Source: Treponema sp. (GTDB lineage Bacteria; Spirochaetota; Spirochaetia; Treponematales; Breznakiellaceae). From it: a stretch of 39,100 nt of DNA. Below the pieces are notes generated by a model, which worked only from the letters and a program-made list of their open reading frames with translations, was not told where the DNA came from and did not search any database. How positions within the stretch are numbered: position 1 is the first letter of the stretch; every line of letters begins with the position of its first letter. Below, in pieces: positions 32,304-39,100 of the stretch. A program made the translations under genes and the position numbers. The stretch is taken from the NCBI GenBank assembly GCA_009781475.1, contig WQYB01000018.1, forward strand, positions 1-39,100, written 5' to 3'.

Positions 32304-34689
32304 TGCTTCTTCAATAATTTTATTTTTCTTAAGACTGTTTTTATATTTCAGCACTATTGTATTAATATTTATTCATCCCGGTATTTCAATTTCTTTTGAT
32401 CATACAGGAATTATTCAATGGTTAATTGTAATTCCTCTAATGGCATTATTTGCTTTTATCCCTTTGCATAAAATTAAATTACTTTTTAAATGTATTATTG
32501 TTTTAATTTTATTGCTTGTATTATCGTTAATCGCAGGCGCAAGAGGTATTGGTTTACTTCAATTTTTTGCCGCAGGTTTAATAAGTTTTTTCTTTACCAT
32601 ATTGTTGTTCCAAAGATCATCATTGAATCGCATACCGTTAGTAAAAAAATTAACATGGCTGGTTTCGCTTGAACCTTTCTTTTTGGCATGGGTATGCCTG
32701 CGTCTTTTGGCGCTGTCACGTTCAGGGGAGGAGATTGCAGGGCAGAGCATCGCTTTAACGCAATTTATTCTTGTATGGACTATAGTTGTGTTTTTATTTC
32801 ACAGTGTGATTATATATTTATGCTTTTATCAGAAAAGCTGTGTTAAAGTTTGGAAAGAAGCAGTTATTTTTTCTTCGGGTGTTTTGGTTGTATTTTTTAT
32901 TGTAATTATGGTTTTGCCGCCGGATTTTGTCAGAAATGTTATTGTCGAAAATCTTGTCACTGACAGAGTTCCGCAAAGGATAAATCCGTCAGATACAGAT
33001 CGCAGTCTTCCTTTAAGAAGCGGCGGCAGGAGAACTCTTCCCCGCGGTGAAGGCAGAAACGGGGATCTGCGCGGTATTCCTGAGCAGTATTGGCAGGGAA
33101 GAGGCAGCGGCTCCGGTGATAGCCGTCAGTATATGGTAAAAATTGTAGCATCTAAAAGAGAGCCGGTTTACATGAGCGAATATTACTACGGTCAGCTTGA
33201 TCCTGTACGCGGTTTTATTTTAAGCCGCAATGAACCATTAAATGAATTGGCTCATCAAAGATTTTTTGTTACATGGTCTGATAACGATCCAATCTCAGAA
33301 CATCGCGAATTTGAAATGGGCAGGGAAAGACAGGAAGTGTTTTCGCTTTCTACCTTGAGCCATAAATATCTGCCTTACCGCCCTGTAGAAATTGATCCTA
33401 CAATATTAAATGAAGATTCAGGTCCTTTGCGCTTTGTTCATCAGGTGGTTTCGTATACCCACGCAGGTGATCCGTTAATGCTTGTAAATACCCCGACACG
33501 TACTATTAGCGAACGTGAAAAAAATATACTTTCGCATTATCTTGAACTGCCGTTGGAAGCAGATGATCTTAATGAGTTTACAAACTTTTTAAATAGTGTG
33601 TTAAGTAATTGGCGCAGTAACCGTTATGAAATTATTAATAATGATAGATATCTAAAATTAATTTTTGAAGATTCACAAGATGCAATTCAGCCTGTGCGCT
33701 CTAACCGTTCGTCATATCTTGAAACCATTGTTGCTATACTGGTTGGCTTTTCTGATTTCCAATACAACCTTTTTTATGATAATGATTCTTCCATTGCCGA
33801 TTTAAAAGATTTTATCTTTAATTCAAAAGAAGGAGACTGTGTTGAGTTTTCAAATACACTTGCATTGCTTGGCAGGATTGCGGGAATTCCTTCTCGTGTT
33901 GTAACAGGTTATTTGGCGGCAGAGGGGCTTCAAACTCCCGCTCACCTTAGAGGATTGTCAAATTTACGTGCAAGAATTCCTGTTTTGCAGCAATTCCCGT
34001 TTGATGATTTATATATGGTAACAAATCTGCACAGTCATTCATGGACTCAATTTTATATACCCGATTACGGCTGGCTTGATTTCGAAGCGACATCGTTTGC
34101 TTTGCCTCCAAATGTTGAAGGCGATTTTAATAACTGGGATGTTGTCATTCCGACATTTTCCGATAACCGCACTTTATCGCAGATACGTAAATTTCCGTGG
34201 CAGGCTGTAGGAAGGGTAATAATTGCTCTTGTAATTTTTGCTCTGATTTGCGCTTATGTATTGCTTTTCGGGCGTGAATTGATTTTATACATTGGTTATA
34301 AAAATCAAAAAAATAGTGCGCGTACTAGATCGAGGTTTTTATATTTATTGATGCTTTCCCGCCTTGCCGCAGACGGTCAGCCGATAAAACCTGCTTCCAA
34401 AACAGCGCATGAATACTCGGAAATTTTTCCGAAGAGTATCTCGCAGAGACGCAGAGGCGCAGAGGTTAATGAAGTAGATATAATAAAAGAAGATAACCTA
34501 TATTTTAAAAAGTTTGCGGATTTGTATTCGGAATTGCAATGGCGACAGTTTAGTGATTCGTCAGAAATGAATGAAAAACTTAATTTATTATGGCAAGAAT
34601 ATCAAAATATACTTAAATCCACCCTCCGCCGCGGTTTACATCATGTCATTAAACGCTTAATAAGTTTAAGAGGACTGGCATACTTATGA
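32287..34689 (+). CDS. Membrane-anchored transglutaminase-like protein
   Basis: About 800 residues. Six or so membrane helices (residues 5-220) precede an extracytoplasmic region with an Arg/Gly-rich stretch (RSGGRRTLPRGEGRNG). The transglutaminase-like protease core has Cys518 (KEGDCVEFSN), His584 (HSHSWTQFY) and Asp598 (YGWLDFEATSF). One more helix (VIIALVIFALICAYVLLF) is followed by a cytoplasmic tail. GTG 32287 is preferred as start: AAGGAGG lies just upstream and the signal helix follows directly; ATG 32263 lacks a site. The tail contains SQRRRGAEV, encoded by a dispersed repeat copy. MoxR, DUF58 and a TG-like protein together are a recurrent set in envelope operons; the substrate is unknown. 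Confidence 0.9.
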   Translation: MKKSINASSIILFFLRLFLYFSTIVLIFIHPGISISFDHTGIIQWLIVIPLMALFAFIPLHKIKLLFKCIIVLILLLVLSLIAGARGIGLLQFFAAGLISFFFTILLFQRSSLNRIPLVKKLTWLVSLEPFFLAWVCLRLLALSRSGEEIAGQSIALTQFILVWTIVVFLFHSVIIYLCFYQKSCVKVWKEAVIFSSGVLVVFFIVIMVLPPDFVRNVIVENLVTDRVPQRINPSDTDRSLPLRSGGRRTLPRGEGRNGDLRGIPEQYWQGRGSGSGDSRQYMVKIVASKREPVYMSEYYYGQLDPVRGFILSRNEPLNELAHQRFFVTWSDNDPISEHREFEMGRERQEVFSLSTLSHKYLPYRPVEIDPTILNEDSGPLRFVHQVVSYTHAGDPLMLVNTPTRTISEREKNILSHYLELPLEADDLNEFTNFLNSVLSNWRSNRYEIINNDRYLKLIFEDSQDAIQPVRSNRSSYLETIVAILVGFSDFQYNLFYDNDSSIADLKDFIFNSKEGDCVEFSNTLALLGRIAGIPSRVVTGYLAAEGLQTPAHLRGLSNLRARIPVLQQFPFDDLYMVTNLHSHSWTQFYIPDYGWLDFEATSFALPPNVEGDFNNWDVVIPTFSDNRTLSQIRKFPWQAVGRVIIALVIFALICAYVLLFGRELILYIGYKNQKNSARTRSRFLYLLMLSRLAADGQPIKPASKTAHEYSEIFPKSISQRRRGAEVNEVDIIKEDNLYFKKFADLYSELQWRQFSDSSEMNEKLNLLWQEYQNILKSTLRRGLHHVIKRLISLRGLAYL
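34439..34464 (+). repeat. 26-base dispersed repeat, copy 3 (inside the transglutaminase gene)
   Basis: TCTCGCAGAGACGCAGAGGC then GCAGAG, inserted in frame and encoding SQRRRGAE in the cytoplasmic tail, a place where added residues should be harmless. Confidence 0.8.
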
Positions 34690-35951
34690 TGAATCTTAAA
34701 TCCAGCATAATATATTACTCCGTGCCTCCGTGCCTCCGTGTGATTATCTTGTGTATTATTTTTTTTGGTATTATTTCATTTACTTCTTGTGCCCGTAACA
34801 ACGACTGGATAACATTCCGCGGCGAAGGCGGACGAGGAGTGAGCCGCACACGCATCACTCCGCCGCTTGGTATACGCTGGAAAATAAATCTTCAAAGCGG
34901 CGATAACAGTATACGTTCGCTCAATCCGCCGGTTATAATAGGCAATACAATTTTTTTTGGCTCTGATGACGGAAACTTTTATGCGCTGGATGTAGAAAGC
35001 GGTTTTATGCGCTGGGTATTTAAAAGCGGAGCGGAAATTAACTCGGTTCCTTATGCCGACAAAGATCATGTATACTTTGGCTGTAAAGACGGAAAGCTCT
35101 ATGCTCTTTGCCTGCAAACAGGAGAAGAGGTGTGGAGTTTTCAAACAAGCAGTGAAATAAATTCACAAGTGCAAAGGTATGAAGATTATATTATCTTTGT
35201 AGGAGATGCTGACGCTTTTTATTTTCTCTCTCCGCAGGGAGAAGAACAATTCCGCATCCACAATCCGGGCTGGTATAATTTTACATTTTTAATTAATGAC
35301 GGAATTATTTATTTTGCGACAGGTCCTCAAACAGAATTAATCGGACCTTATGATATTAAAAAAAGAGAGTTCCTTTGGTATTTTGATTATCATTCCATGG
35401 ATGCTATTTGGTATTCGTTTTCTGCTGTACAGGGCGATTTAATGTTTATGGGAACCGCAAACCTTTATTGGGAAGGAATGTACCTTGGATATCACGCGTA
35501 TAATCGTCATACAGGGCAGCTTGTTTGGCGGCATTATTTTGATGGGATTTTAAATTTTCCGGATATTTATGATACGTATGATTATTTTGTAAGAAATCTA
35601 AATATCCTGGATTTTATGGCTCCGGCTGTTTGGAGAAATTTGGTTATTTTTACAGGCGGAGATAATTTAGCCCGCGCTTTTGATGTAAAAACCGGTCAGC
35701 TCCGGTGGGAACACAACTTTGATTTCCCTGTAAGTTCTCCGCCGACTATCGCTGACGGCAGAGTTTATTTTGGTCTTCTTGGAGACGATCATAATCCGCC
35801 GATGTTTGTCTGCATTTCCGCAAATGACGGCAGACTTTTATGGCAGATGGAAACCGATGGCTCCATTCTTTCCGCGCCGGTTATCGCCGGTAAAAGGGTA
35901 ATTTTTGGCACTGATAAAAGTGTCTTTTATGTTTTGGAACAGGTGTTTTAA
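34686..35951 (+). CDS. PQQ-like beta-propeller lipoprotein
   Basis: 421 residues. A hydrophobic segment (VIILCIIFFGIISF) ends in lipobox FTSC, so the mature protein starts CARNNDW and is lipid-anchored. About seven WD/PQQ-type blades follow, each with motifs such as VYFGCKDGKLYALCLQTGEE, VWSFQ, LVWRHYF and RVYFGLLGDDH. This resembles BamB-like or quinoprotein propellers, but the PQQ-binding and BAM-contact residues cannot be judged. The residues before the signal helix (YYSVPPCLRV) are encoded by a dispersed repeat copy, giving an unusually long N-region. It overlaps the transglutaminase stop by four bases (ATGA). Probably an envelope scaffold or partner of the same operon. Confidence 0.85.
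   Translation: MMNLKSSIIYYSVPPCLRVIILCIIFFGIISFTSCARNNDWITFRGEGGRGVSRTRITPPLGIRWKINLQSGDNSIRSLNPPVIIGNTIFFGSDDGNFYALDVESGFMRWVFKSGAEINSVPYADKDHVYFGCKDGKLYALCLQTGEEVWSFQTSSEINSQVQRYEDYIIFVGDADAFYFLSPQGEEQFRIHNPGWYNFTFLINDGIIYFATGPQTELIGPYDIKKREFLWYFDYHSMDAIWYSFSAVQGDLMFMGTANLYWEGMYLGYHAYNRHTGQLVWRHYFDGILNFPDIYDTYDYFVRNLNILDFMAPAVWRNLVIFTGGDNLARAFDVKTGQLRWEHNFDFPVSSPPTIADGRVYFGLLGDDHNPPMFVCISANDGRLLWQMETDGSILSAPVIAGKRVIFGTDKSVFYVLEQVF
34718..34743 (-). repeat. 26-base dispersed repeat, copy 4 (in the propeller gene)
   Basis: Minus strand TCACACGGAGGCACGGAGGC then ACGGAG, nearly identical to copy 2. It is in frame, upstream of the signal-peptide hydrophobic core. Confidence 0.8.
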
Positions 35952-35957
35952 TTATTT

Positions 35958-37217
35958 ATGTCAGCTTCGTTATTTTCTACTTTAAAAAATTTAAAAGGAA
36001 ATCCCAGGGCTTGCGTTTACACAGAGCCTCTTTGGGGTCTTTCCATGAATTTGTGTATGCCCTACCTTTCTGTTTTTATGCTGGCTCTGGGATTAAGCGA
36101 TACAAGAATTGGTTTTATAGTAACTATCAATATGATTTCGCAGATTGTATTTTCATTTTTAAGCGGTCCTGTTACCGATAAAATGGGAAGAAGAAATTCC
36201 ACAGCTATTTTTGATATTATTGCATGGAGCATTCCAAGTTTAATCTGGTTTAGAGCCGAAGGGTTTATTTTCTTTTTTGTTGCCGCTCTTTTAAACGGAG
36301 CGACTGCAGTTACATCAAATTCATGGACATGTTTATTAATCGAAGATGCCGAAAAAAAACAAACTACAAAAATCTTTTCTATTATTATCGCATTTGGGCA
36401 ATTCTCTGCTTTTTTTGCTCCGATTTCTGCAATATTAATTTCTAAACTGACTTTGGTTCCTGCCATTAGAATTCTTTTTATTAATGCTTTTGTTTTGATG
36501 TCGCTCAAAATTTTGATTCTTTATCTTGTATCAAAAGAAACAAGTATTGGAAAAAATAGAATCTTAGAAACAAAAGGAAAAAATATTTTTGAGCTTGCAG
36601 GCGGTTACGGAGATGTTTTTAAAATTATTCTTCATTCCAAGGGAATGGTGTTTGCGATTATTATTGCAGCTTTGGCAGGAATTGTTGGAATGATAAACGG
36701 TACATTCTGGCAAATCATCGTTAATAAAAAACTTCTTGTAGATGAATCTTTATTGCCGCTATTTATGGTTTTTAGATCGGTTCTGGCAATTGTTTTTTTA
36801 TTTTTTGTTATTCCGCGTCTTTTAAAAGGACTTTTAAAATTACCCCTTCTTCTTGGCTTTGCAGCATATCTAATAGGGCAGGGTATACTATTATTAGTTC
36901 CTGTTGAAGGAATGATTAAATTTCCGCTGCTTTGTATATCGCTTGTTTTTGACGGTTTTGGTCTTGGTATACTTGGAATGTTATCCGAGTCATTAATTTC
37001 ACTTTATGTAAACCCGGCAGAAAGAGCAAGAATAATGGCTATAAGGTTTATGATTGTTCTATCGATAGCCGCTCCTTTTGGCTGGATCGGCGGAATCCTT
37101 TCCGATATTTCAAGGAACCTGCCATTTGTTTTAAATATAGTATTTCTTATAATCGGAATTATTATAACAATGATTTATTACCGCAAAGAAAACGATCACT
37201 CTGCAGAACACGAGTGA
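35958..37217 (+). CDS. Major facilitator superfamily transporter
   Basis: 419 residues with about 12 hydrophobic segments. The MFS loop motif between helices 2 and 3 appears as GPVTDKMGRRNS near residue 72. The cytoplasmic loop between helices 6 and 7 carries KGKNIFELAGGYGDV. No substrate signature is recognised. There is no Shine-Dalgarno; it begins six bases after the propeller stop. It ends with TGA, showing that UGA is used as a normal stop here. Possibly the last gene of the envelope operon, although its role may be independent. Confidence 0.88.
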   Translation: MSASLFSTLKNLKGNPRACVYTEPLWGLSMNLCMPYLSVFMLALGLSDTRIGFIVTINMISQIVFSFLSGPVTDKMGRRNSTAIFDIIAWSIPSLIWFRAEGFIFFFVAALLNGATAVTSNSWTCLLIEDAEKKQTTKIFSIIIAFGQFSAFFAPISAILISKLTLVPAIRILFINAFVLMSLKILILYLVSKETSIGKNRILETKGKNIFELAGGYGDVFKIILHSKGMVFAIIIAALAGIVGMINGTFWQIIVNKKLLVDESLLPLFMVFRSVLAIVFLFFVIPRLLKGLLKLPLLLGFAAYLIGQGILLLVPVEGMIKFPLLCISLVFDGFGLGILGMLSESLISLYVNPAERARIMAIRFMIVLSIAAPFGWIGGILSDISRNLPFVLNIVFLIIGIIITMIYYRKENDHSAEHE

Positions 37218-37243
37218 CAATATTTATTATTTTCTGATACACT
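37214..37243 (+). promoter_or_regulatory. Promoter of the LUD gene, predicted leaderless
   Basis: GTGACA at 37214-37219, an 18-base spacer and an extended -10 (TGA then TACACT at 37238-37243). The predicted +1 is exactly the A of the ATG at 37250. There is no Shine-Dalgarno in the six intervening bases. Confidence 0.65.
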
Positions 37244-37249
37244 TAAATC

Positions 37250-37891
37250 ATGAGAACATTATCAGAGCAAAGGTATTCAAAACTCGCTCCTAAAGTTATA
37301 AAGGCTTTAAAAGAGCGCAACTTTGATCCGTATTATTTTGACGAAGAAACGCAGGCGGCAGAAAAAATATTTTCGCTTATCCCAAAAGATCATCAAGTTT
37401 CCTGGGGCGGCTCTCTTACATTAACAGGTCTTGGCATTTTACAACGGCTTGAAAAAGAAGGTTATAATTTATTGGACAGGGATAAAGCCGCCACAGGAGA
37501 AGAGCGAGCGGAAATCATGCGCCGTTCTTTGTTATGCGACACTTATCTTTGCGGCACAAACGCAATAAGCGAAGACGGTCAGCTTGTTAACATCGACGGA
37601 AACGGCAATAGAGTTGCTGCGATGATTTACGGTCCCAAACAAGTAATTATTGTTAGCGGCATGAACAAAGTTGTAAAAACACTGGAAGATGCCGTTACCC
37701 GCGCAAGGACAATCGCCGCCCCTTTAAATGTTCAAAGGTTTCCTTCTGTAAAAACCCCCTGTAACGAAAACGGAACTTGCGCCGACTGTCTTAGCCCAAA
37801 CACAATCTGTTCGTTTTTTGTTACAACACGTTTTTGCAAACCAGAGGGTAGGATCAAAGTTATATTGATCGGTAAAGATCTGGGACTTTGA
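37250..37891 (+). CDS. LUD-domain protein (LutC/YkgG family)
   Basis: 213 residues. VSWGGSLTLTGLGILQRLEK, YLCGTNAISEDGQLVNIDGN and KQVIIVSGMNKVVKTLEDA are the conserved blocks of the LUD family (lactate utilisation, LutC-like). In LutABC the partners are iron-sulfur proteins; none is next to it here, so a stand-alone family member with unknown substrate is more likely. Near the C-terminus are cysteines CNENGTCADC and ICSF, possibly metal-binding. Cytoplasmic. Preceded by an independent promoter with a predicted leaderless start; ends with TGA. Confidence 0.88.
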   Translation: MRTLSEQRYSKLAPKVIKALKERNFDPYYFDEETQAAEKIFSLIPKDHQVSWGGSLTLTGLGILQRLEKEGYNLLDRDKAATGEERAEIMRRSLLCDTYLCGTNAISEDGQLVNIDGNGNRVAAMIYGPKQVIIVSGMNKVVKTLEDAVTRARTIAAPLNVQRFPSVKTPCNENGTCADCLSPNTICSFFVTTRFCKPEGRIKVILIGKDLGL

Positions 37892-37907
37892 AAAATTCTA
37901 ACTGTGT

Positions 37908-38090
37908 TTAAAAAGTTTTTGATAAATTCTTTATAATGTTTTTGGCTAGATTTTCATCAATATCCGCATGGCGGGGAACTTGTTCAATTTTTCCTGTTTT
38001 TGGATTTACATAAATGTCATGTTTTCCGCCATGACGAACAAAAATAGCGCCAATCTTACGAATTTTTTTTAGCAGTAGATTTCGTTTCAT
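37908..38090 (-). CDS. hicA: HicA-type toxin, mRNA interferase
   Basis: 60 residues: a small dsRBD-like fold with FVRHGGKHDIYVNPKTG, where His24 is the likely catalytic residue, and QVPRHADIDENLAKNII. HicA toxins cleave mRNA and tmRNA and are held inactive by HicB. The gene starts by overlapping the upstream antitoxin's stop (ATGA, 38087-38090), so translation is coupled. Order hicB-hicA is opposite to the classical hicA-hicB order. Confidence 0.9.
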   Translation of the reverse strand: MKRNLLLKKIRKIGAIFVRHGGKHDIYVNPKTGKIEQVPRHADIDENLAKNIIKNLSKTF

Positions 38091-38290
38091 GCTGGAATTC
38101 GCAATGTACCTGATTTTTTAATTTGTTTTTTCTCTTTTCTTGCTTCTTCTTGAAAATTTATATAAAGATCCAGTAACATTTCTTCAAGTTCAGTTATATC
38201 TTTTCCTTGTGTCCATTGATCAGGGTAATCGTTAAGATAACCTACCAGCCAGCTGTTTTCGCCTTCCCAATAGGTATACGACAATTCCAT
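38087..38290 (-). CDS. hicB: HicB-type antitoxin, short form
   Basis: 67 residues. SYTYWEGENSWLVGYLNDYP, then QGKDITELEEMLLDLYINFQ fits the partial RNase H fold of HicB. The C-terminus is a Lys-rich tail (RKEKKQIKKSG) instead of the usual helix-turn-helix or ribbon-helix-helix domain, so it may not autorepress the operon by direct DNA binding. GAGGT precedes the ATG. The hicA toxin follows with a four-base overlap. Confidence 0.88.
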   Translation of the reverse strand: MELSYTYWEGENSWLVGYLNDYPDQWTQGKDITELEEMLLDLYINFQEEARKEKKQIKKSGTLRIPA

Positions 38291-38337
38291 TTTTTACCTC
38301 TAATTTCATTCTACTATAAATCTTTATAAAAGTAAAC

Positions 38338-38362
38338 GCCCGGTTTTTTTACAAAACCGGGC
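38338..38362 (-). terminator. Intrinsic terminator after Hsp20
   Basis: GCCCGGTTTT and AAAACCGGGC are exact 10-base arms with a 5-base loop. Read on the minus strand, the stem lies 11 bases after the Hsp20 stop and is followed by GTTTACTTTTAT, a modest T-run. It isolates hsp20 from hicB-hicA. Confidence 0.75.
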
Positions 38363-38372
38363 ATTGATAACA

Positions 38373-38828
38373 CTAAGCCGCATTAATTTGAATAATCCTT
38401 TTCTGCGCTTCGGCGCGTTTTTTAATTTGCAAACTTAACACGCCGTTTTTAAAAGCCGCACTGACTTCTTGCGGGTCTGCGTTTTCCGGCAACTTGAAAG
38501 AGCGTGAAAAAACATTTGCTTTTCGTTCTTTGATCAAATAAGCGTTCTGTTTTTCTTCACCTTTTTTTTCTTCCAGCGTCTCTTGTTTTGACGCAATGGT
38601 GAGGTTAGCGCCGTCTACATGAACATCGATGTTTTTTTCATCAAGACCGGGTAGTTCCATATCAAGAACATAACAGTGTTCGTTTTCCTGAATGTCCACA
38701 GCCGGGATTTGATTTGTCATTCTGGTTGTCAGAACGGATGAATCCCCAAAAAATGATTCAATGTACCTGTCTAAATCGCTTAAGACAGTTTGAATCGTGT
38801 TGGGGTGATAAAGAGATAAAGTTTTCAT
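38373..38828 (-). CDS. Small heat-shock protein of the Hsp20 family
   Basis: An ATP-independent holdase that binds unfolding proteins in the cytoplasm. 151 residues from ATG 38828, chosen because AAGGAAA lies just upstream; the frame is open further upstream but that extension is not family-like. The alpha-crystallin domain spans about residues 45-140: VDIQENEHCYVLDMELPGLD, NLTIASKQET and FKNGVLSLQIKK, the conserved GVL region. The C-terminal IxI-like motif is RIIQI. Terminated by a strong hairpin. Heat regulation is likely, but I see no CIRCE element upstream. Confidence 0.93.
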   Translation of the reverse strand: MKTLSLYHPNTIQTVLSDLDRYIESFFGDSSVLTTRMTNQIPAVDIQENEHCYVLDMELPGLDEKNIDVHVDGANLTIASKQETLEEKKGEEKQNAYLIKERKANVFSRSFKLPENADPQEVSAAFKNGVLSLQIKKRAEAQKRIIQINAA

Positions 38829-39006
38829 TGTTTTTCCTTGTCCTACGGGATATATGGAACAATTCTGTTCTTGCGGAAATTTTGATTCAACGAACCATCC
38901 CCCTTTCGGCAGGTATTCCGTGTGTCCTCGTCGACATAAATATATTAGCAAAAACCATGCCAATTAATAAAAAGCAGATAATTTCTTTAAATTTTCCCCA
39001 TTTTTA

Positions 39007-39033
39007 TCTCGCAAAGACGCAAAGGCGCAGAGA
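39007..39033 (+). repeat. 26-base dispersed repeat, copy 5 (intergenic)
   Basis: TCTCGCAAAGACGCAAAGGC then GCAGAG, the only copy outside a gene in this window. The last 270 bases (38829-39100) otherwise hold the hsp20 upstream region and nothing else I can support. Confidence 0.8.
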
Positions 39034-39100
39034 AAGATGATTATTTTTTTATTTTTTATGGTTTTTACGTTTCTGCGAAAGAATTTTTGGACTATTTTGA

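Noticed and set aside
25320-34743. CRISPR array from the repeated 26-base units
   Set aside because: The copies are scattered over kilobases, lie on both strands inside genes, and there are no spacers or cas genes.
36062-36508. 148-codon minus-strand frame opposite the MFS gene
   Set aside because: It is a shadow of the well-supported transporter, with no Shine-Dalgarno and no plausible domain.
38829-38963. 45-residue N-terminal extension of Hsp20
   Set aside because: The Shine-Dalgarno and family start lie at ATG 38828, and the extension is not Hsp20-like.

Overview
The window looks like a chromosomal stretch of a low-GC spirochaete, most probably a Treponema-type organism. This rests on protein character: an extended serine hydroxymethyltransferase of about 505 residues, many small lipoproteins with relaxed lipoboxes, an HD-GYP-like protein, and a DUF151 nuclease-like protein carrying a UvrB/C motif. 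It is a gene-family impression, not a database match. Almost everything is housekeeping. There is no prophage, integrase, transposase, tRNA, rRNA or CRISPR array that I can see.

Layout. 1-760: the 3' part of tyrS, interrupted by an in-frame TGA exactly where a conserved Trp is expected. 1003-2751: an acyl-CoA synthetase behind a perfect consensus sigma70 promoter. 2857-4608 (minus): alr-clpP. 4685-10157 (plus): two lipoproteins, then mnmE and mnmG, the two partners of tRNA wobble-U34 modification. 10188-12359 (minus): a coiled-coil protein, the DUF151 protein and a polyprenyl synthetase; a short fossil of an outer-membrane barrel C-terminus sits at about 10640-10717. 12380-16043: rlmE and glyA, with AT-rich orphan lipoproteins that start with TTG. 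16044-16694: 650 bases without a protein gene but with many nested complementary segments, my best candidate for an undescribed structured RNA. 16695-23549 (minus): HD-domain protein, DHH phosphoesterase, an exported protein, then the classical rpmH-rnpA-yidD-yidC-jag block (without dnaA or oriC). 23668-29895: an Aat-like protein, pth, mazG, pfkA and ftsK. 29935-37217: a moxR-DUF58-transglutaminase-beta-propeller lipoprotein-MFS operon. 37250-38828: a LUD protein, a reversed hicB-hicA pair and an Hsp20.

Three patterns cut across genes. (1) A set of promoters lacks any Shine-Dalgarno, and the -10 box ends 5-8 bases before the start codon, so the predicted transcription start falls on or next to the start codon (glyA, the LUD gene, moxR, rlmE, the polyprenyl synthetase, and probably others). 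The 20-base gap at 12360-12379 appears to hold two such promoters back to back on overlapping -10 boxes. Other genes here have strong Shine-Dalgarno sites. (2) A 26-base repeat built on an 8-base period occurs five times in the window. Four copies lie inside genes, in frame, at places that tolerate extra residues. (3) The window has repeated signs of small-scale decay or insertion: the tyrS stop, the barrel remnant and an 18-base tandem repeat in the Aat-like gene.

Limits: no similarity search, folding program or alignment was run. Promoter and RNA calls are by eye.
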